This document shows positions 33,747-45,000 of a DNA stretch of 64,000 nt, piece by piece; positions within the stretch are counted from its first letter, which is position 1; each line of letters begins with the position of its first letter. Position numbers and translations under genes: made by a program. Under the pieces are notes generated by a model, which saw only the letters and a list, made by a program, of their open reading frames with translations, was not told where the DNA came from and did no database searches. Origin of the DNA: Platynereis dumerilii (lineage: Eukaryota > Annelida > Polychaeta > Phyllodocida > Nereididae); contig JAPTHN010000023.1 in NCBI GenBank assembly GCA_026936325.1, positions 7,408,500 to 7,472,499 of the forward strand, written 5' to 3'.

Positions 33747-36700
33747 CAGTGGCGGAGCTATGGGGGGGCCTGGGGGGCCAGGGCCCCCCCAAATGGATAA
33801 GTGGCCCCCCCACTGGCCCCCCCATTTCAGATTTGAAAAATTTGAAAAAATTAATGGAGCAGCAACAGTCACTGGAATACATCCGTCTAAAGTTGTTGTT
33901 GTTGTTGCTGGCGCTAACTTTTCCCCAATTTTTTCTAGAATGACAGTTGCCCTTTGAAAAGTTCTGAGGCATCTGATAATTTTTGTTTTCCTTATTTGAA
34001 TATATCTAGCAATATGTGTACCGCGCACAAACCTTTTAGGGGCTGAGCGATATTTGCCCGAGAATCAGGATCTAGATTTAATAATATTCCAAAAGAAATC
34101 TCTTTGAAACAAGATATTGATTGTTAATTATGTTTATTTTATTATCTGCCTGAATTATTTTGCCTTTTTGCCTGGATCTTAGTGTTTCCAAATTTTTTTT
34201 GGGGGAGTTTGACCACTCCCTCTTCCAGTATGCCTATGCATCCAGAGATTCCATGCAACACCTAAAATCATTGTGTTTTGAGGAAATCTTTCTGTGGCCA
34301 TTGCTCAGTTAAAGAAGCAGTGCTCCTAAATTGCTTCTAAGTAAACAGATCTGATTTACTCGAGTGATTTTTACAAACTGCTAAATTATTCATGCGCGTA
34401 TGGAATCTCCCTACTTTTTTGGCATTTGTGTCATTTGCACAAATTGCTACTACATGTACTTTTAGGCCTATTTGAGGAGTTGAGTAGATTTCCATCGAAA
34501 GGACTTTAATACATTTTATACTTAATGTATGAAATCAGAAAGAGCCCCAAAAAAGACATTCTCAGCAAGAATATATACCAAAAACTTGCAAAGACAGTTA
34601 TGAAAAAAAACAAAAAAAAAAACAAAACAGGAGGACCATGTCACTGCAAAAGATACTCTTTGTGACTCTTGGTAATTGATGAGGTGTCATGGTCATACTT
34701 TTTATATCGGAACCATAGGATCTGTTTCATTGTTGCATGGAATCTCTGGATGCATAGGCATACTGGAAGAGGGAGTGGTCAAACTCCCCCAAAAAAAATT
34801 TGGAAACACTAAGATCCAGGCAAAAAGGCAAAATAATTCAGGCAGATAATAAAATCCTATAATAGTATTCTGCGTGGCCATCTTGTGTGGCAGTTTTTAC
34901 ACTCACTCATAAGGCTTTCTCATTTTTCGACTTAGAGTTATGAAATTTGGTACAGGTATGGGGCTATGGGTATAATTTTGCAAGTTGTCGAGAAATCCAA
35001 GATGGCGGCCGTTTTGTGGCGGCCATTTTGGCAGCCATCTTTCTTCATTCTTGAACTGCCCATTGTGACCTTAATATTTCACTTACAGTTAAAAAATTTG
35101 GTACAGGCATTGGCCTGTGGGTATCGATCAGGAACATGTTGAGAAATCCAAGATGGCGGCCATTTTGTTAGCCATCTTTCTTCATTGTTCAACTGCCCAT
35201 TGTGACCTTAATATTTCACTTACACTTATGACATTTGGCACAGGTATTGGCCTGTGGGTATGGATCAGCAACATGTTGAGAAATCCAAGATGGCAGCCAT
35301 TTCGGCAGCCATCTTTCTTCATTTTTTTAACTGCCCATTGTGACCTTAATATTTTGCATAGAGTTATAAAATTTGGTACAGGTATTGGCCTGTGGGTATT
35401 GATCTGGAACATGTTGAGAAATCCAAGATGGCAGCCATTTTGTGGTGGCCATTTTGGTCGCCATCTTTCTTCATTTCTTGAACTGCCCATTGTTACCTTA
35501 ATATTTCACTTACACTCATGACATTTGGCACAGGTACCTTTACCTGTGGGTATGGATCAGCAACATGTTGAGAAATCCAAGATGACATCCATTTTGGCAG
35601 CCATTTTTCTTCATTTTTTTAACTGCCCATTGTGACCTTAATATTTCGCTTAGAGTTATAAAATTTGGTGCAGGTATTGGCCTGTGGGTATTGATCTGGA
35701 ACATATTGAGAAATGCTAGATGGCGGCCATTCTGTGGCGGCCCTTTTGGCAGCCATCTTTCTTCATTCTTGAACTGCCCATTGTGATCTCAATATTTCAC
35801 TTACAGTTATGCAATTTGGTATGGGCCTGTGGGTATCGATCAGGAACATGTTGAGAAATCCAAGCTGGTGGCCATTACGTGGTGGCCATTTTGGCAGCAA
35901 TCTCTCCTCATTTCTTGAACTGCCCATTGTGACCTTAATATTTCACTTACGGTTTTCACATTTGCCATAGGTATTTGCCTGTGGGTATGGACCAGGAACA
36001 TGTTGAGAAATCCAAGATGGCGGCCATTTTGGAAGCTATCTTTCTTCATTTCTTGAACTGCCCAATGTGACCTTAATAGTTCACTTAGGAGTTATAAAAT
36101 TTGGTACAGGTATTGACCTGTGGGTATCGATCGGGAAAATGTTGAGAAATCCAAGATGGTGGCCATTTTGCCAGCCATCTTTCTTCATTTCTTGAACTGC
36201 CCATTGTGATCTAAATATTTCGCTTAGAGTTGGCCTGTGGGCATGGATCAGGAAAATTTCGATAAATCCACATACATTGATAGATTGATAGATAGATATA
36301 TACATAGATACATAGATCTATACCCACATTGCTTCATTCATTCACTCATTCTCCACACTGCCAAAGTATATCCTTTATCACGGGTGAATGCTAGTAAACA
36401 TAATTAACAATCAATATCTTGTTTCAAAGAGATTTCTTTTGGAATATTATTAAATCTAGATCCTGATTCTCGGGCAAATATCGCTCAGCCCCTAAAAGGT
36501 TTGTGCGCGGTACACATATTGCTAGATATATTCAAATAAGGAAAACAAAAATTATCAGATGCCTCAGAACTTTTCAAAGGGCAACTGTCATTCTAGAAAA
36601 AATTGGGGAAAAGTTAGCGCCAGCAACAACAACAACTTTAGACGGATGTATTCCAGTGACTGTTGCTGCTCCATTAATTTTTTCAAATTTTTCAAATCTG

Positions 36701-36781
36701 AAATGGGGGGGCCAGTGGGGGGGCCACTTATCCATTTGGGGGGGCCCTGGCCCCCCAGGCCCCCCCATAGCTCCGCCACTG
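33747..36781. mobile_element. Fold-back hAT-like element with a nested insertion
   Basis: Both ends read CAGTGGCGGAGCTATGGGGG (right end inverted). The left arm 33,747-34,260 is repeated in inverse orientation as 34,731-34,854 plus 36,395-36,781, around a loop (34,261-34,730) matching 25,680-26,146 of the other hAT copy. The true right end of the family, seen at 26,150-26,394, is missing, so this copy is a left-end palindrome. The flanks (ATGATTAG and CAGTTTAA) do not form a target duplication, consistent with rearrangement after or during insertion. The right arm is split by a 1.54-kb insertion at 34,855. Confidence 0.85.
34855..36394 (+). mobile_element. Helitron-like non-autonomous element filled with a ~140-bp minisatellite
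   Basis: It begins TCCTATAATAG after A (34,854) and ends in GGGTGAATGCTAG before T (36,395). The uninterrupted arm at 34,126-34,147 shows the host was AAAATAAACA in this orientation, so the insertion fell exactly between A and T with no duplication. TC start, CTAG end, a small TCAC/GTGA stem just before the end, and A|T target are the Helitron signature. The inside is nine to ten copies of a ~125-150 bp unit containing GAACTGCCCATTGTGACCTT, AAATTTGGTACAGGTATTGG and GAGAAATCCAAGATGGCGGC. No Rep/helicase. Long open frames across it are repeat artefacts. Confidence 0.8.
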
Positions 36782-37640
36782 CAGTTTAAGTTCCTAGAGT
36801 GACATTAGAAATAATTTGAGCAGAGTTTGATCACCTTTTGGAAATTTTTCTTTGGAAAAGTCAATGCTTCAAATTTTTTAAAAGAGGGTATGTGCACTCA
36901 CGATCGGCTGGCTCAGACAAAAAAAGAAGCAATCGAGCTACAAATACACAGGCATAATGTCAATATGCAGGCCTACAAATACGATAACTGTAACAGAAAT
37001 CGGAGAAGAGGTCTTTGAGATATTCAAGTTTTTGTAAAGGGGGACTTATCTTTGTTGAACTGTTTAGTACAAAGGGAATAACTTATTGGATGACAAACAT
37101 AAAATACGATTTCTCGTTTGCAATATTGGCTACTGGATGTTGAGCTAGTTTTAGCTTGCACAAGGGGTTGTCAGAGGCAGAAATGAAGATGTGATCAGAA
37201 GGCTGTGAGTGCAATAAAACCAAGGTATACCCAATTGACATGATCCCAATGGCTCTTTACTTGTATGGTTTAATTCTTACTGAACATGTACGTGTAGATG
37301 ACCTCACAACGGTCACAAATTTATCAAAAGTCACTTGGTTTTCAGTTATCAGTGTCGCAGTCTGGTAAATTGAGAACAATATTTTTTCAGACCGTCTTGA
37401 TAAACTTTCGTTTGGAATCTTTTTGCCATCCTTTTCAGCATTGTTGGACAAGTTCACAAATTACAAAAAACATGCAAATGTGAAACAGGCTGTACCGCTT
37501 ACCTATACCTGCCTAAGTAAATATTTTTTAGCTCCTGGAATAATTCAGAGGCATCTATTTATCCTATCTTTCTATCTCCCATCAATCATGCTCTCTCAAC
37601 ATCATCTACTCTAGTCCTAATATAGTGTGGGTGAGTAGTA
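36782..37640. other. No gene recognised
   Basis: Single-copy-looking sequence between the fold-back hAT and host unit C. Only short frames without motifs. Confidence 0.4.
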
Positions 37641-37659
37641 TGCTATAGGTAGCTTTTTA

Positions 37660-38900
37660 AAGTATTCCACTCAAAAGACACTTCAGAGGAGATGAGGAGA
37701 ATATGGCACTCAGAACATCAGTGAAGTTGTGAACATGCCGTTACTGTGCTACAAGTTGCCTGGAGGCTTAAGGTCATAATGACCTTGTCTAATGTCCTCT
37801 TACCTGAATGTTGTTTGATCATTGAGAGGCACATTCAGCCGCTCTTTCAGCTGTCCTTCTCTCAAGTGGCAATGCATGTGGTGACTATATACAAACCTTG
37901 GATGTTGACCAGGTTTATTTTAAAATCTTTTGTTTTTACATAATGCCTGTTACGTTTAACTTATGTTAATACTATATATACTTGCCCTAATGACAATGAT
38001 GTCTTACATTATTTCTGCATACATTACATGGTAATTAAAACTTAAGCGGATCTGCTGAATTCTATACAATGAGGCTAGTATAAAGACCCCAGCCACCAAT
38101 GTGTCTTCCTCAGGCAGCTGGTCATAATTATGGCTGAAATAACTTACATCCTGTAGCATTGATATATTATATAAAGACATAGACATAGAAATTGTATGCT
38201 GATATATTCTGGTTGAAGACTTATGTTTCAAACCACATATCCTTCCAATTCAAAGCAAGAATATTTTACGATGGTGTAACAAAAGCTAGAGAAACTCGAC
38301 ATATATGGAGGCACATATATCATGACATACTGAAATGCTTATTTTGCAAAGTAACAAAGAATGGAATTACAATATTATCCAGCAAGTCATAAGTGCCTGG
38401 GATGACATTTTGAAGTTTCTGAAGCAAAACAATTGCGACATTATATGTATTTTTATCTCTTAAATTGCACAAAATATAGTAGGGAAAGTATTTACCACGT
38501 TTTGATGGCATTCCAATATTTTCCCACACAAGTTTCCTTGAAGACATCATATTCTAAAGATGAAAAACAGGCTTTAGAAATAAATTAACTATTAAATGTA
38601 GGTTCTATCAGTATTCAGCATTTTAGGATTTAGGATAGAATCAGGAAGAGAAGCTTGGCATTGTTCTCCAGATGTGGAGTAAATCAACTCAACATAAACC
38701 TCAGCAGATCGGAAGTTATATCAGGAAAGATGAATTTTTAATGATGGGAGACAATCCACTTAAAATTCATCTGATTGTTCTATAAGCTGAAGAATCATGA
38801 CAGCATCCAATGACAGGGGATTTGCAGTAGAGAATTTGAGATCTGGGTGGAATGAAAATGAATGTACCAGAAAGTTATATGTCAGGTATCACCCATAAAA
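37660..38900. repeat. Host tandem unit, copy C (non-coding part)
   Basis: Third copy of the unit: GACACTTCAGAGGAGATGAG at 37,677, TATATTCTGGTTGAAGAC at 38,203, and CCTCAGCAGAT...GATGGGAGACAATCCACTT at 38,699-38,761. It leads into the shortened gene copy at 39,150. The order of landmarks equals that in copy A. Confidence 0.75.
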
Positions 38901-39429
38901 TAGACGGAGACCTTGCCATTTAATTTATTCGTATTATATAACATTGATTTAAATGGGTGACTTCACTAATTGATGTACAGTTCTAAAATTGCAATGCAAT
39001 GCAGATGACTTTCCGTGTTTTGTGTGTTTTTTTTGTTTTTTTTCAGCTATACGAAAAAGTCAATAAAAGAATTTGAATTTGAATCGACTGAATCAGAGTT
39101 TGACTTCTATAATAAGAGACACTCAATTTTCCTTCAAGTTTGAGATGCCATGCTCAACTTGGAGCAGCAACAGAGACCCATAGACTTTCCAGTCATTAAA
39201 ACTATTCCGAGCACAATTATATTTCTAAACATGTACTCAATCAGACCGAAACATGTATTCGGAGGCAGAGTCCCTCGTATGTTCATTTGCAATGGAGCTT
39301 TGGGCGTCATCGTATCTCTAGCAGGGATTGTTACTCTGGCATTAGGACATTTGAGAATGACAGTCATGACAATATTTCATCCTGCAATCATTTGGTCCAA
39401 TCTGAATGATTGCGTAACTATTTAATTCC

Positions 39430-40610
39430 AAGACATCATATAATGCAGAACAGGGACATGCCTATATTGGCAGCCTGGTCAATGTGCACGTGCAAGTTAT
39501 GGCATTGTAAATTTATGCGTCTTATAAAAATGGGAGAATTTTGCTAGCATCAGAAAACTTTCAGCATGGCAAGCATACATATGTCACCTGTATATTCTTC
39601 ATGTGTAATTCGAGCAAACTTCAGTTGGACAAGTTTCATACGTCCTTTTCATTTTGCATCCAAAACAGTTACATCTTACCTGTCTGTACGATGAAACCAT
39701 CACACCGCTATATTACAGTCTGTCACTCTGATATAGAAAATGACTGGACGGTTGCACTGTGAAAATAGCACTTCGTGTGTCATCATGCTGATGATTTGTC
39801 ATGATCACACCCAATACTTTCAATGTTAATTTAATTTAAGGAGACTTATCCCGCTTGTTGGTGATAGCCAAACGAAAGGATTATGCATCTGATTTTCACT
39901 CTAAAGTCAGTTTACTGTTATGACAAGTCAAATGGCCTTCTCTTGACCATGGCTAATCAAACAGCCTCTATGTTTTCCATGTTGAAAGTAGAGAAGATGA
40001 CACTTCATGACTTCATCGGCTATTATGAGTCTTATCACAAAATGCATTTTACAAAGTGAACTGGTCCTAATTTTTTCTTTATCAAAGTGACAGACTGTAA
40101 AAGCGTTATAGTGAGAATGTTCAGATCTGACAAAAAAGTAGAAGAAAAGGCAGCACTTTCAGTGACTCACCAACCCACTTTTGGCTTTCGTTGAATGGAG
40201 CCCTGGAGAAGTCTTGATTATGTAATGAAATGTCGCAGGGTAATTGTCTTCCTTGCTAATCCTTTCAATGACTGAAGTGAAGATCACTGGGGTAAAAACT
40301 GGATATATGTATATGTCTTATAAACTGGCTGCTCCATGTCTCTGCATTGTGTAATTGTTACATAATCTTATGTCAGTCACAGTTGGTGGTTAAGTGGCTG
40401 GCTAATATGGAGAACACATCAAAAGCAGCAGTCATGAAATTATGGAGATATTTTAAAGAAGAAAAATGCTTTCAAAATATAATTTTCCAAAATCTCCTTT
40501 TATTAGTTAAGGGGGGGGGGGCGGCTGAGATATGGTCTACGAAAAGGCAGTACTTTCAGTGACTCACCAACCCACACTAATGTGCCTCCATTGTCAGATT
40601 AGTGAGACAT
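39430..40610. other. Intron-like non-coding sequence
   Basis: No gene. A word of about 45 bp (AAAAGGCAG(C/T)ACTTTCAGTGACTCACCAAC...) occurs at 40,146 and 40,541, and a run of ten G lies at 40,511. Confidence 0.5.
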
Positions 40611-40620
40611 AAATAAAATA

Positions 40621-40835
40621 CACTGTAAAATTTGAATTTTGAGCCAGCTTTAATGATTGAGTGAGATGGCTGCACAATTCCTTTGAGCAAACATAGCTTG
40701 TTGTTTACACGTAAAGTAATGACAACAGACAAATTATCATTTATCTTAAAACAACAAGCTGTGTTAGCTCAAATGAATTGTGCAACCATCTCACTCAATC
40801 ATTTGAGCTCACTCAAAATTTCAAACTTTACGGTG
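40621..40835. mobile_element. Fold-back MITE
   Basis: Arms of about 90 bp: CACTGTAAAATTTGAATTTT...AACAAGCTATG-like on the left and the inverse ending CAAACTTTACGGTG. TA precedes the left end; the right flank is CA, so the TA target duplication has decayed. Not coding. Confidence 0.75.
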
Positions 40836-41263
40836 CATGAAGAGTGTCGGCCTATCCGGCAATGACACTGTATCTCATGCACATATCATCATGTCCATTG
40901 TCTCAATCTGTGAAACACACATCTTTACAGAAGTATTTCACAACACACTTTAACACAGAATTACCTCCGTCACCCTTTATTATTTTCTTCTATTTGACAA
41001 ATTGACAGGAAGGTGGAAATCGTCACATTTATTCAGTGCACCACCTACATGATTCCGAAGACAATGTGTCCTGATACAAAACTTAAAATTATAACATACA
41101 TGTGTTTCTTTTTTTAATTTTTAAGGTATATTATGGCAAACTTACAATCTCACATTCCTATTTTTGCTATCTGTCTGAGGTTTTATTTGCAGAAAAAAAC
41201 GATCTTAATACAATAATTTCAAAATTGGAGTATGAATATGTCGTTATTCCTATATATATATGT

Positions 41264-41425
41264 TGTAATGAAGAGTAATCCGAGACATGTAGTAAAAGTC
41301 CTTTAATCCAACTGACTCATTTCTTGAAAGTGCCTCGTGACGTCACAACATGGTGATGTCACCAAATTGTATTGTGACGCGACAACCACTATGACGTCAC
41401 GTGCTATAAATAGCACTCCACAACA
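41264..41425 (-). repeat. BEL/Pao 3' LTR
   Basis: 162 bp, TGTAATGAAG...CTCCACAACA on the plus strand. Contains TATAAATA and several TGACGTCA-like (CRE) words. Confidence 0.93.
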
Positions 41426-41575
41426 TTCTCCGGGGGGACAAATGTGAAATCTATACACAATGTAATAAATTTGAAATTCACAGTAAGAAATTCATTCCAA
41501 ATAACATGAAATTTGTGACAGTTCTGTTTGATAAAGTTCAGTTTCGCGAATATGAAGTCATTCAATAGTTCAGTT

Positions 41576-43753
41576 TTAGTCATCGTCATTATTGAACAGT
41601 TCAACACAATGCCATTTCTTCAACCTTGTTCTTGCAGCTTCTGCCACTAGTCTTCTTGGAGGTGTTCCGAAAAGTGTTGTATTCTTCCTTACAACGTCAT
41701 CTTGCAGTTGTCTTCTAGCTGTTTGAGCACAGTTCTTTGCTTGTAGAATTTGTCGACTACATGTTCTGTTTGTAATACCATTGGCAGTCTTGAGGGTAGC
41801 AGAATGAGCTAAGCCATGCTTCTTCGAGTCACAATGTCGAATATTGCGAATTCTTGATCCAGGATGTTTTCCATGTAGATAGCACTGGAACGGCATAAGA
41901 TTTCCACCCAGCCTGGAAGTTGAGGTCTCAGTTTGTATCTTTGCAATATCATAGTCACTTGACATATGGTCATCCTTCAGCGGGAGTTTTGCTTCGTGTC
42001 CGGTTTCTTTGAAGGTTGTGTTCTTATCTGCGTCTTCACTGAAGGAGATTGCCTCAGCACTATCATGAGAAGTTGCGATGTGGAATACATGCCGTTTCGT
42101 ACACGTATCTGTCTTATCAAAAACTGGACCAGACAAAAGGTATCCCACCTTTGATTGTACTGCTGTGGGGCCCCTCCCACGAATCACCCTATTTTGAACA
42201 ATGTTCCAGTAGTAGTCAGCACCAATGAGCATGGAGATATTGAAGGTGTCATCATCTGATACAGGATGTGCCAGTTGCAGGTCTCTGATGTGTGGTAATC
42301 TCTTGACATCTTGACTTATGTAGTTCTTCACAGGTGTAGATATCTTCGGCACAATGAGAACTTTTACAGGTATTGATTTCCCATGTGTGGATACAATATT
42401 CACGGTCGCAGTATCCATATATCTTGTGTGTTTCGCATTGTCACCGAAAGTCGCAATATTAACATATTCTCTTCCCGTTTTCTTCAGATGAATTGAATGA
42501 GCTAAATCTTCAGTTATAAATGATCGTTGGGAACCTTCATCGAAGAGGATATTCGCATATGTAGAAAGACTTCTGTTCTCTGAATGTACTGGTGCAATAG
42601 CTGTCTTTAACAACACCTTTGAATGAGACTGAATAACTGAAGAGCAGAAGATACCAGTGGTCTCCTTCACTTGACTTTGTTGGTCTTCTAAAGTGGCAAC
42701 ATTTTCTGCATTCGTGCAAAGACTAGTGTGATGTTTCCCTCTGCATTTTCGGCAACGGAACCTTGATCTGCAGTCCTTTACTCTGTGCCTTTTCAGACAA
42801 TTGAAGCAGAGCCGTTTTTCCTTGATAATTTCGATCCGACGATTGTGATCCGTGATGACATTACATTTAATTGCTGGGTGTGAACCATCACAGAATGCAC
42901 ATGTGATGGGTTGACTTGAGCTCAACAGAAAGGCATGCGTGTCGTTGACCAGGCCTAATTCAAATTCAGTTGTAGCGTTTGTCCCTGACTCCAGAATGTT
43001 GAGTTCACGTAGCAGACCATTTCGAAGTTCTTGAAGCTGCCAATTTGTGGAGCCATGTTGTCTTGTGAGATTTACTCGCACCTCATTCGGTAATTTGTTG
43101 AGGATGATCGGCACCAACAAACTACCGAAGCTGTCTTGTGACTGTCCCAGAGCTTCTAGACCTCGGACGTAGTTTTCCACAGTGTCATAAAATTGCCTGA
43201 GGCTGCTGAAAGACGAAGATGGTCCTGGAAGATCCACAAGGGCTTGCATGTATTTCTGGGAAATTTTGTGATCCTGACCATATCTTTCTATCAACAGTTC
43301 AATTGCTTTAACGTAGTTTGCATTTGTGAGAGCGAAACCAGAGATCAGACGGCCTGCGTCTCCTTCCAGCAGTGACCTGAGATAATTAAACTTCTGTACA
43401 TCCGTCAATGTGGGGTTTGAATGAATTGCAGAGTCAAATGAGTCCCAAAATGCTTGAAATTTCAAAATCTCACCCCTGAACGATGGAAGACTGAGCTTGG
43501 GCAATTTGTGTTGATGGAAACTCGTGCTGGTAGCAGAATTGGTGACACTGTTGCTGCTGTTGCTGTTGTTGTCGGGAGTGTTGAATTCTGTAGCCGACGC
43601 ATTTAAACTTGAGTTGAGAACAACATGCAGTGTCTTCATCTGTGATTCGATCTTTGAGATATCAATCTCCAAATTGAAATTGTATTCATCCGTTTCCAAA
43701 ATTTCTTTTTCCACTTCATCGGCCTTACATTTTTCAATTATTTCAGAGTCCAA
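41576..43753 (-). CDS. BEL/Pao gag-protease region
   Basis: A 725-codon frame. The gag domain of Pao elements (DUF1759-like) is seen at residues ~90-250 (FRGEILKFQAFWDSF). Two Cys/His knuckles lie around 285-350 (CAFCDGSHPAIKC, CFNCLKRHRVKDC). An aspartic-protease-like domain (DUF1758-like) follows with LFDEGSQRSFI near 405. Part of the retrotransposon at 41,264-44,207; not a host gene. Confidence 0.92.
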   Translation of the reverse strand: MDSEIIEKCKADEVEKEILETDEYNFNLEIDISKIESQMKTLHVVLNSSLNASATEFNTPDNNSNSSNSVTNSATSTSFHQHKLPKLSLPSFRGEILKFQAFWDSFDSAIHSNPTLTDVQKFNYLRSLLEGDAGRLISGFALTNANYVKAIELLIERYGQDHKISQKYMQALVDLPGPSSSFSSLRQFYDTVENYVRGLEALGQSQDSFGSLLVPIILNKLPNEVRVNLTRQHGSTNWQLQELRNGLLRELNILESGTNATTEFELGLVNDTHAFLLSSSQPITCAFCDGSHPAIKCNVITDHNRRIEIIKEKRLCFNCLKRHRVKDCRSRFRCRKCRGKHHTSLCTNAENVATLEDQQSQVKETTGIFCSSVIQSHSKVLLKTAIAPVHSENRSLSTYANILFDEGSQRSFITEDLAHSIHLKKTGREYVNIATFGDNAKHTRYMDTATVNIVSTHGKSIPVKVLIVPKISTPVKNYISQDVKRLPHIRDLQLAHPVSDDDTFNISMLIGADYYWNIVQNRVIRGRGPTAVQSKVGYLLSGPVFDKTDTCTKRHVFHIATSHDSAEAISFSEDADKNTTFKETGHEAKLPLKDDHMSSDYDIAKIQTETSTSRLGGNLMPFQCYLHGKHPGSRIRNIRHCDSKKHGLAHSATLKTANGITNRTCSRQILQAKNCAQTARRQLQDDVVRKNTTLFGTPPRRLVAEAARTRLKKWHCVELFNNDDD

Positions 43754-44045
43754 AGTTTCGATCAGGTCCCTTTTCTTAAGCAGATTTCGGAATAGTTTTA
43801 GTTTTGTCTCTGGTTCATCGTCATCCTTGGTAATCCTGTTTATAGTTCTGGTGATGGTAGCTTGTGCCCAGATCTTGAAGCCTTCAATTTTTCCATGATT
43901 CTGTGTCTGTTTACTGTCTCTAGCTTTTGAAATTTTTCTGAAGTTTTACTGTTACTGCAAGTGAGTTGAATTTCTGCTCGATGTACTGTGTGTTCTCTTC
44001 GACTTCTCGTTGTGTTTCTCTAGTTGGTTTTGTCACGGCACCAAA

Positions 44046-44207
44046 TGTAATGAAGAGTAATCCGAGACATGTAGTAAAAGTCCTTTAATCCAACTGACTC
44101 ATTTCTTGAAAGTGCCTCGTGACGTCACAACATGGTGATGTCACCAAATTGTATTGTGACGCGACAACCACTATGACGTCACGTGCTATAAATAGCACTC
44201 CACAACA
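44046..44207 (-). repeat. BEL/Pao 5' LTR
   Basis: Same 162 bp as the LTR at 41,264-41,425 by eye. CRE-like TGACGTCA words and a TATA-like box are retained. Confidence 0.93.
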
Positions 44208-44212
44208 TATGT

Positions 44213-44990
44213 AACTGATATCTAAATGTCTGAAGGCATGATAATGGCATGTCGTTGTATAATTTGTAATATATCATGTTGCCTGTAAGAAATTTATAGA
44301 TTAATTGCAAGATATGTATATAATTATTCGCTTTCGTGACAATATTGTATTATGGATAGGAACCTGCATTCCATGGTTTTAAATAAATAAAAAATTTGAA
44401 ATTGTTTTTAAATAACATCATATGTCTGAAACTCTGAATACTAATTTCATATTTGTGAAACATATAGCAAAATACATTTCTTACAATCTGGAAAAGACAA
44501 CTGTAGCCTTTTCAGATCGCTTGGCATCACCTAATTGATCTAGAGATGCAAATTTCACTTTTATTTTGCTAAAAATTCACACAGATCTCTTGTAGCTTGT
44601 TATTATTTTTGTGTCATCAGTCTCAACAACATTGACTTTAAAAAAATATATATTTCCTCAGATACAAATATTACTTACTTAATCAAAAAACATTTAGCAT
44701 GATGAAACAAATAATAAAACAAGTGTTTTATAAAAACAGCACAGCCACAGACCTGAGCACGAAGGGTCTTATGGACAGGCAGTTTATTGATGACTTTCAA
44801 GTGATGGTACCAAAAAAAATTCACAAAAACATATTTAAAAAAAGGTACAAGTGCTGTTTGAAGTGTGCTAAATGGAATAAATACAATGATATAAACATAA
44901 TGGGATAAACATAATGGGATAAATACAACGGAAATATAAATTTATGCAAGCTGAAGGCCGAATGAGATCTGCAGGAAGAGATGTATGGTT
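44213..44990. other. 3' region of gene copy C, then intergenic
   Basis: 44,213-44,410 matches the 3' region of the intact copy at about 16,670-16,880 (CATGTTGCCT, CTGCATTC(C/T)(A/G)TGGTTTTAAA). From 44,600 on it is AT-rich and probably holds the 3' UTR of the minus-strand kinase-like gene. No further gene. Confidence 0.6.
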
Positions 44991-45000
44991 TGTGTGACAT

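Larger units (their letters stand above)
39150..41074 (+). pseudogene. Shortened copy of the two-membrane-segment gene (copy C)
   Basis: The frame 39,150-39,413 begins MLNLEQQQRP and continues into SIRPKHVFGGRVPRM and the first membrane segment (ICNGALGVIVSLAGIVTLAL), as in the intact copy. Then the intron and about 21 codons are missing, so the first segment runs directly into MTVMTIFHPAIIWSNLNDC, leaving a much shorter second segment. A donor-like TGC|GTAACT stands where the intact copy has its second donor. The terminal exon (41,009-41,074, acceptor ATTGACAG) encodes a diverged peptide (HHLHDSEDNVS) that stops 13 codons early. If spliced it would give about 109 residues. It is more likely decaying than functional. 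A BEL/Pao element sits in its 3' region. Confidence 0.6.
41264..44207 (-). mobile_element. BEL/Pao LTR retrotransposon fossil, incomplete
   Basis: Two 162-bp LTRs (41,264-41,425 and 44,046-44,207), TG...CA, which look identical by eye, so the insertion is very recent. TATGT stands on both outer sides (41,259-41,263 and 44,208-44,212). Next to the 5' LTR (right side, minus strand) lies TGGTGCCGTGAC, a tRNA-primed start site. The visible parts are gag and protease; no reverse transcriptase, RNase H or integrase is seen in its 2.9 kb. It is therefore broken and non-autonomous, with one large loss evident. It lies in the 3' region of gene copy C; the matching site after 16,559 is empty. Confidence 0.93.

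Noticed and set aside
35117-35521. Open frame of 134 codons with repeated TAHCDLNI and MLRNPRWQPF motifs
   Set aside because: It is the ~140-bp minisatellite read in one frame; inverse frames are equally open, and there is no start or splice context.
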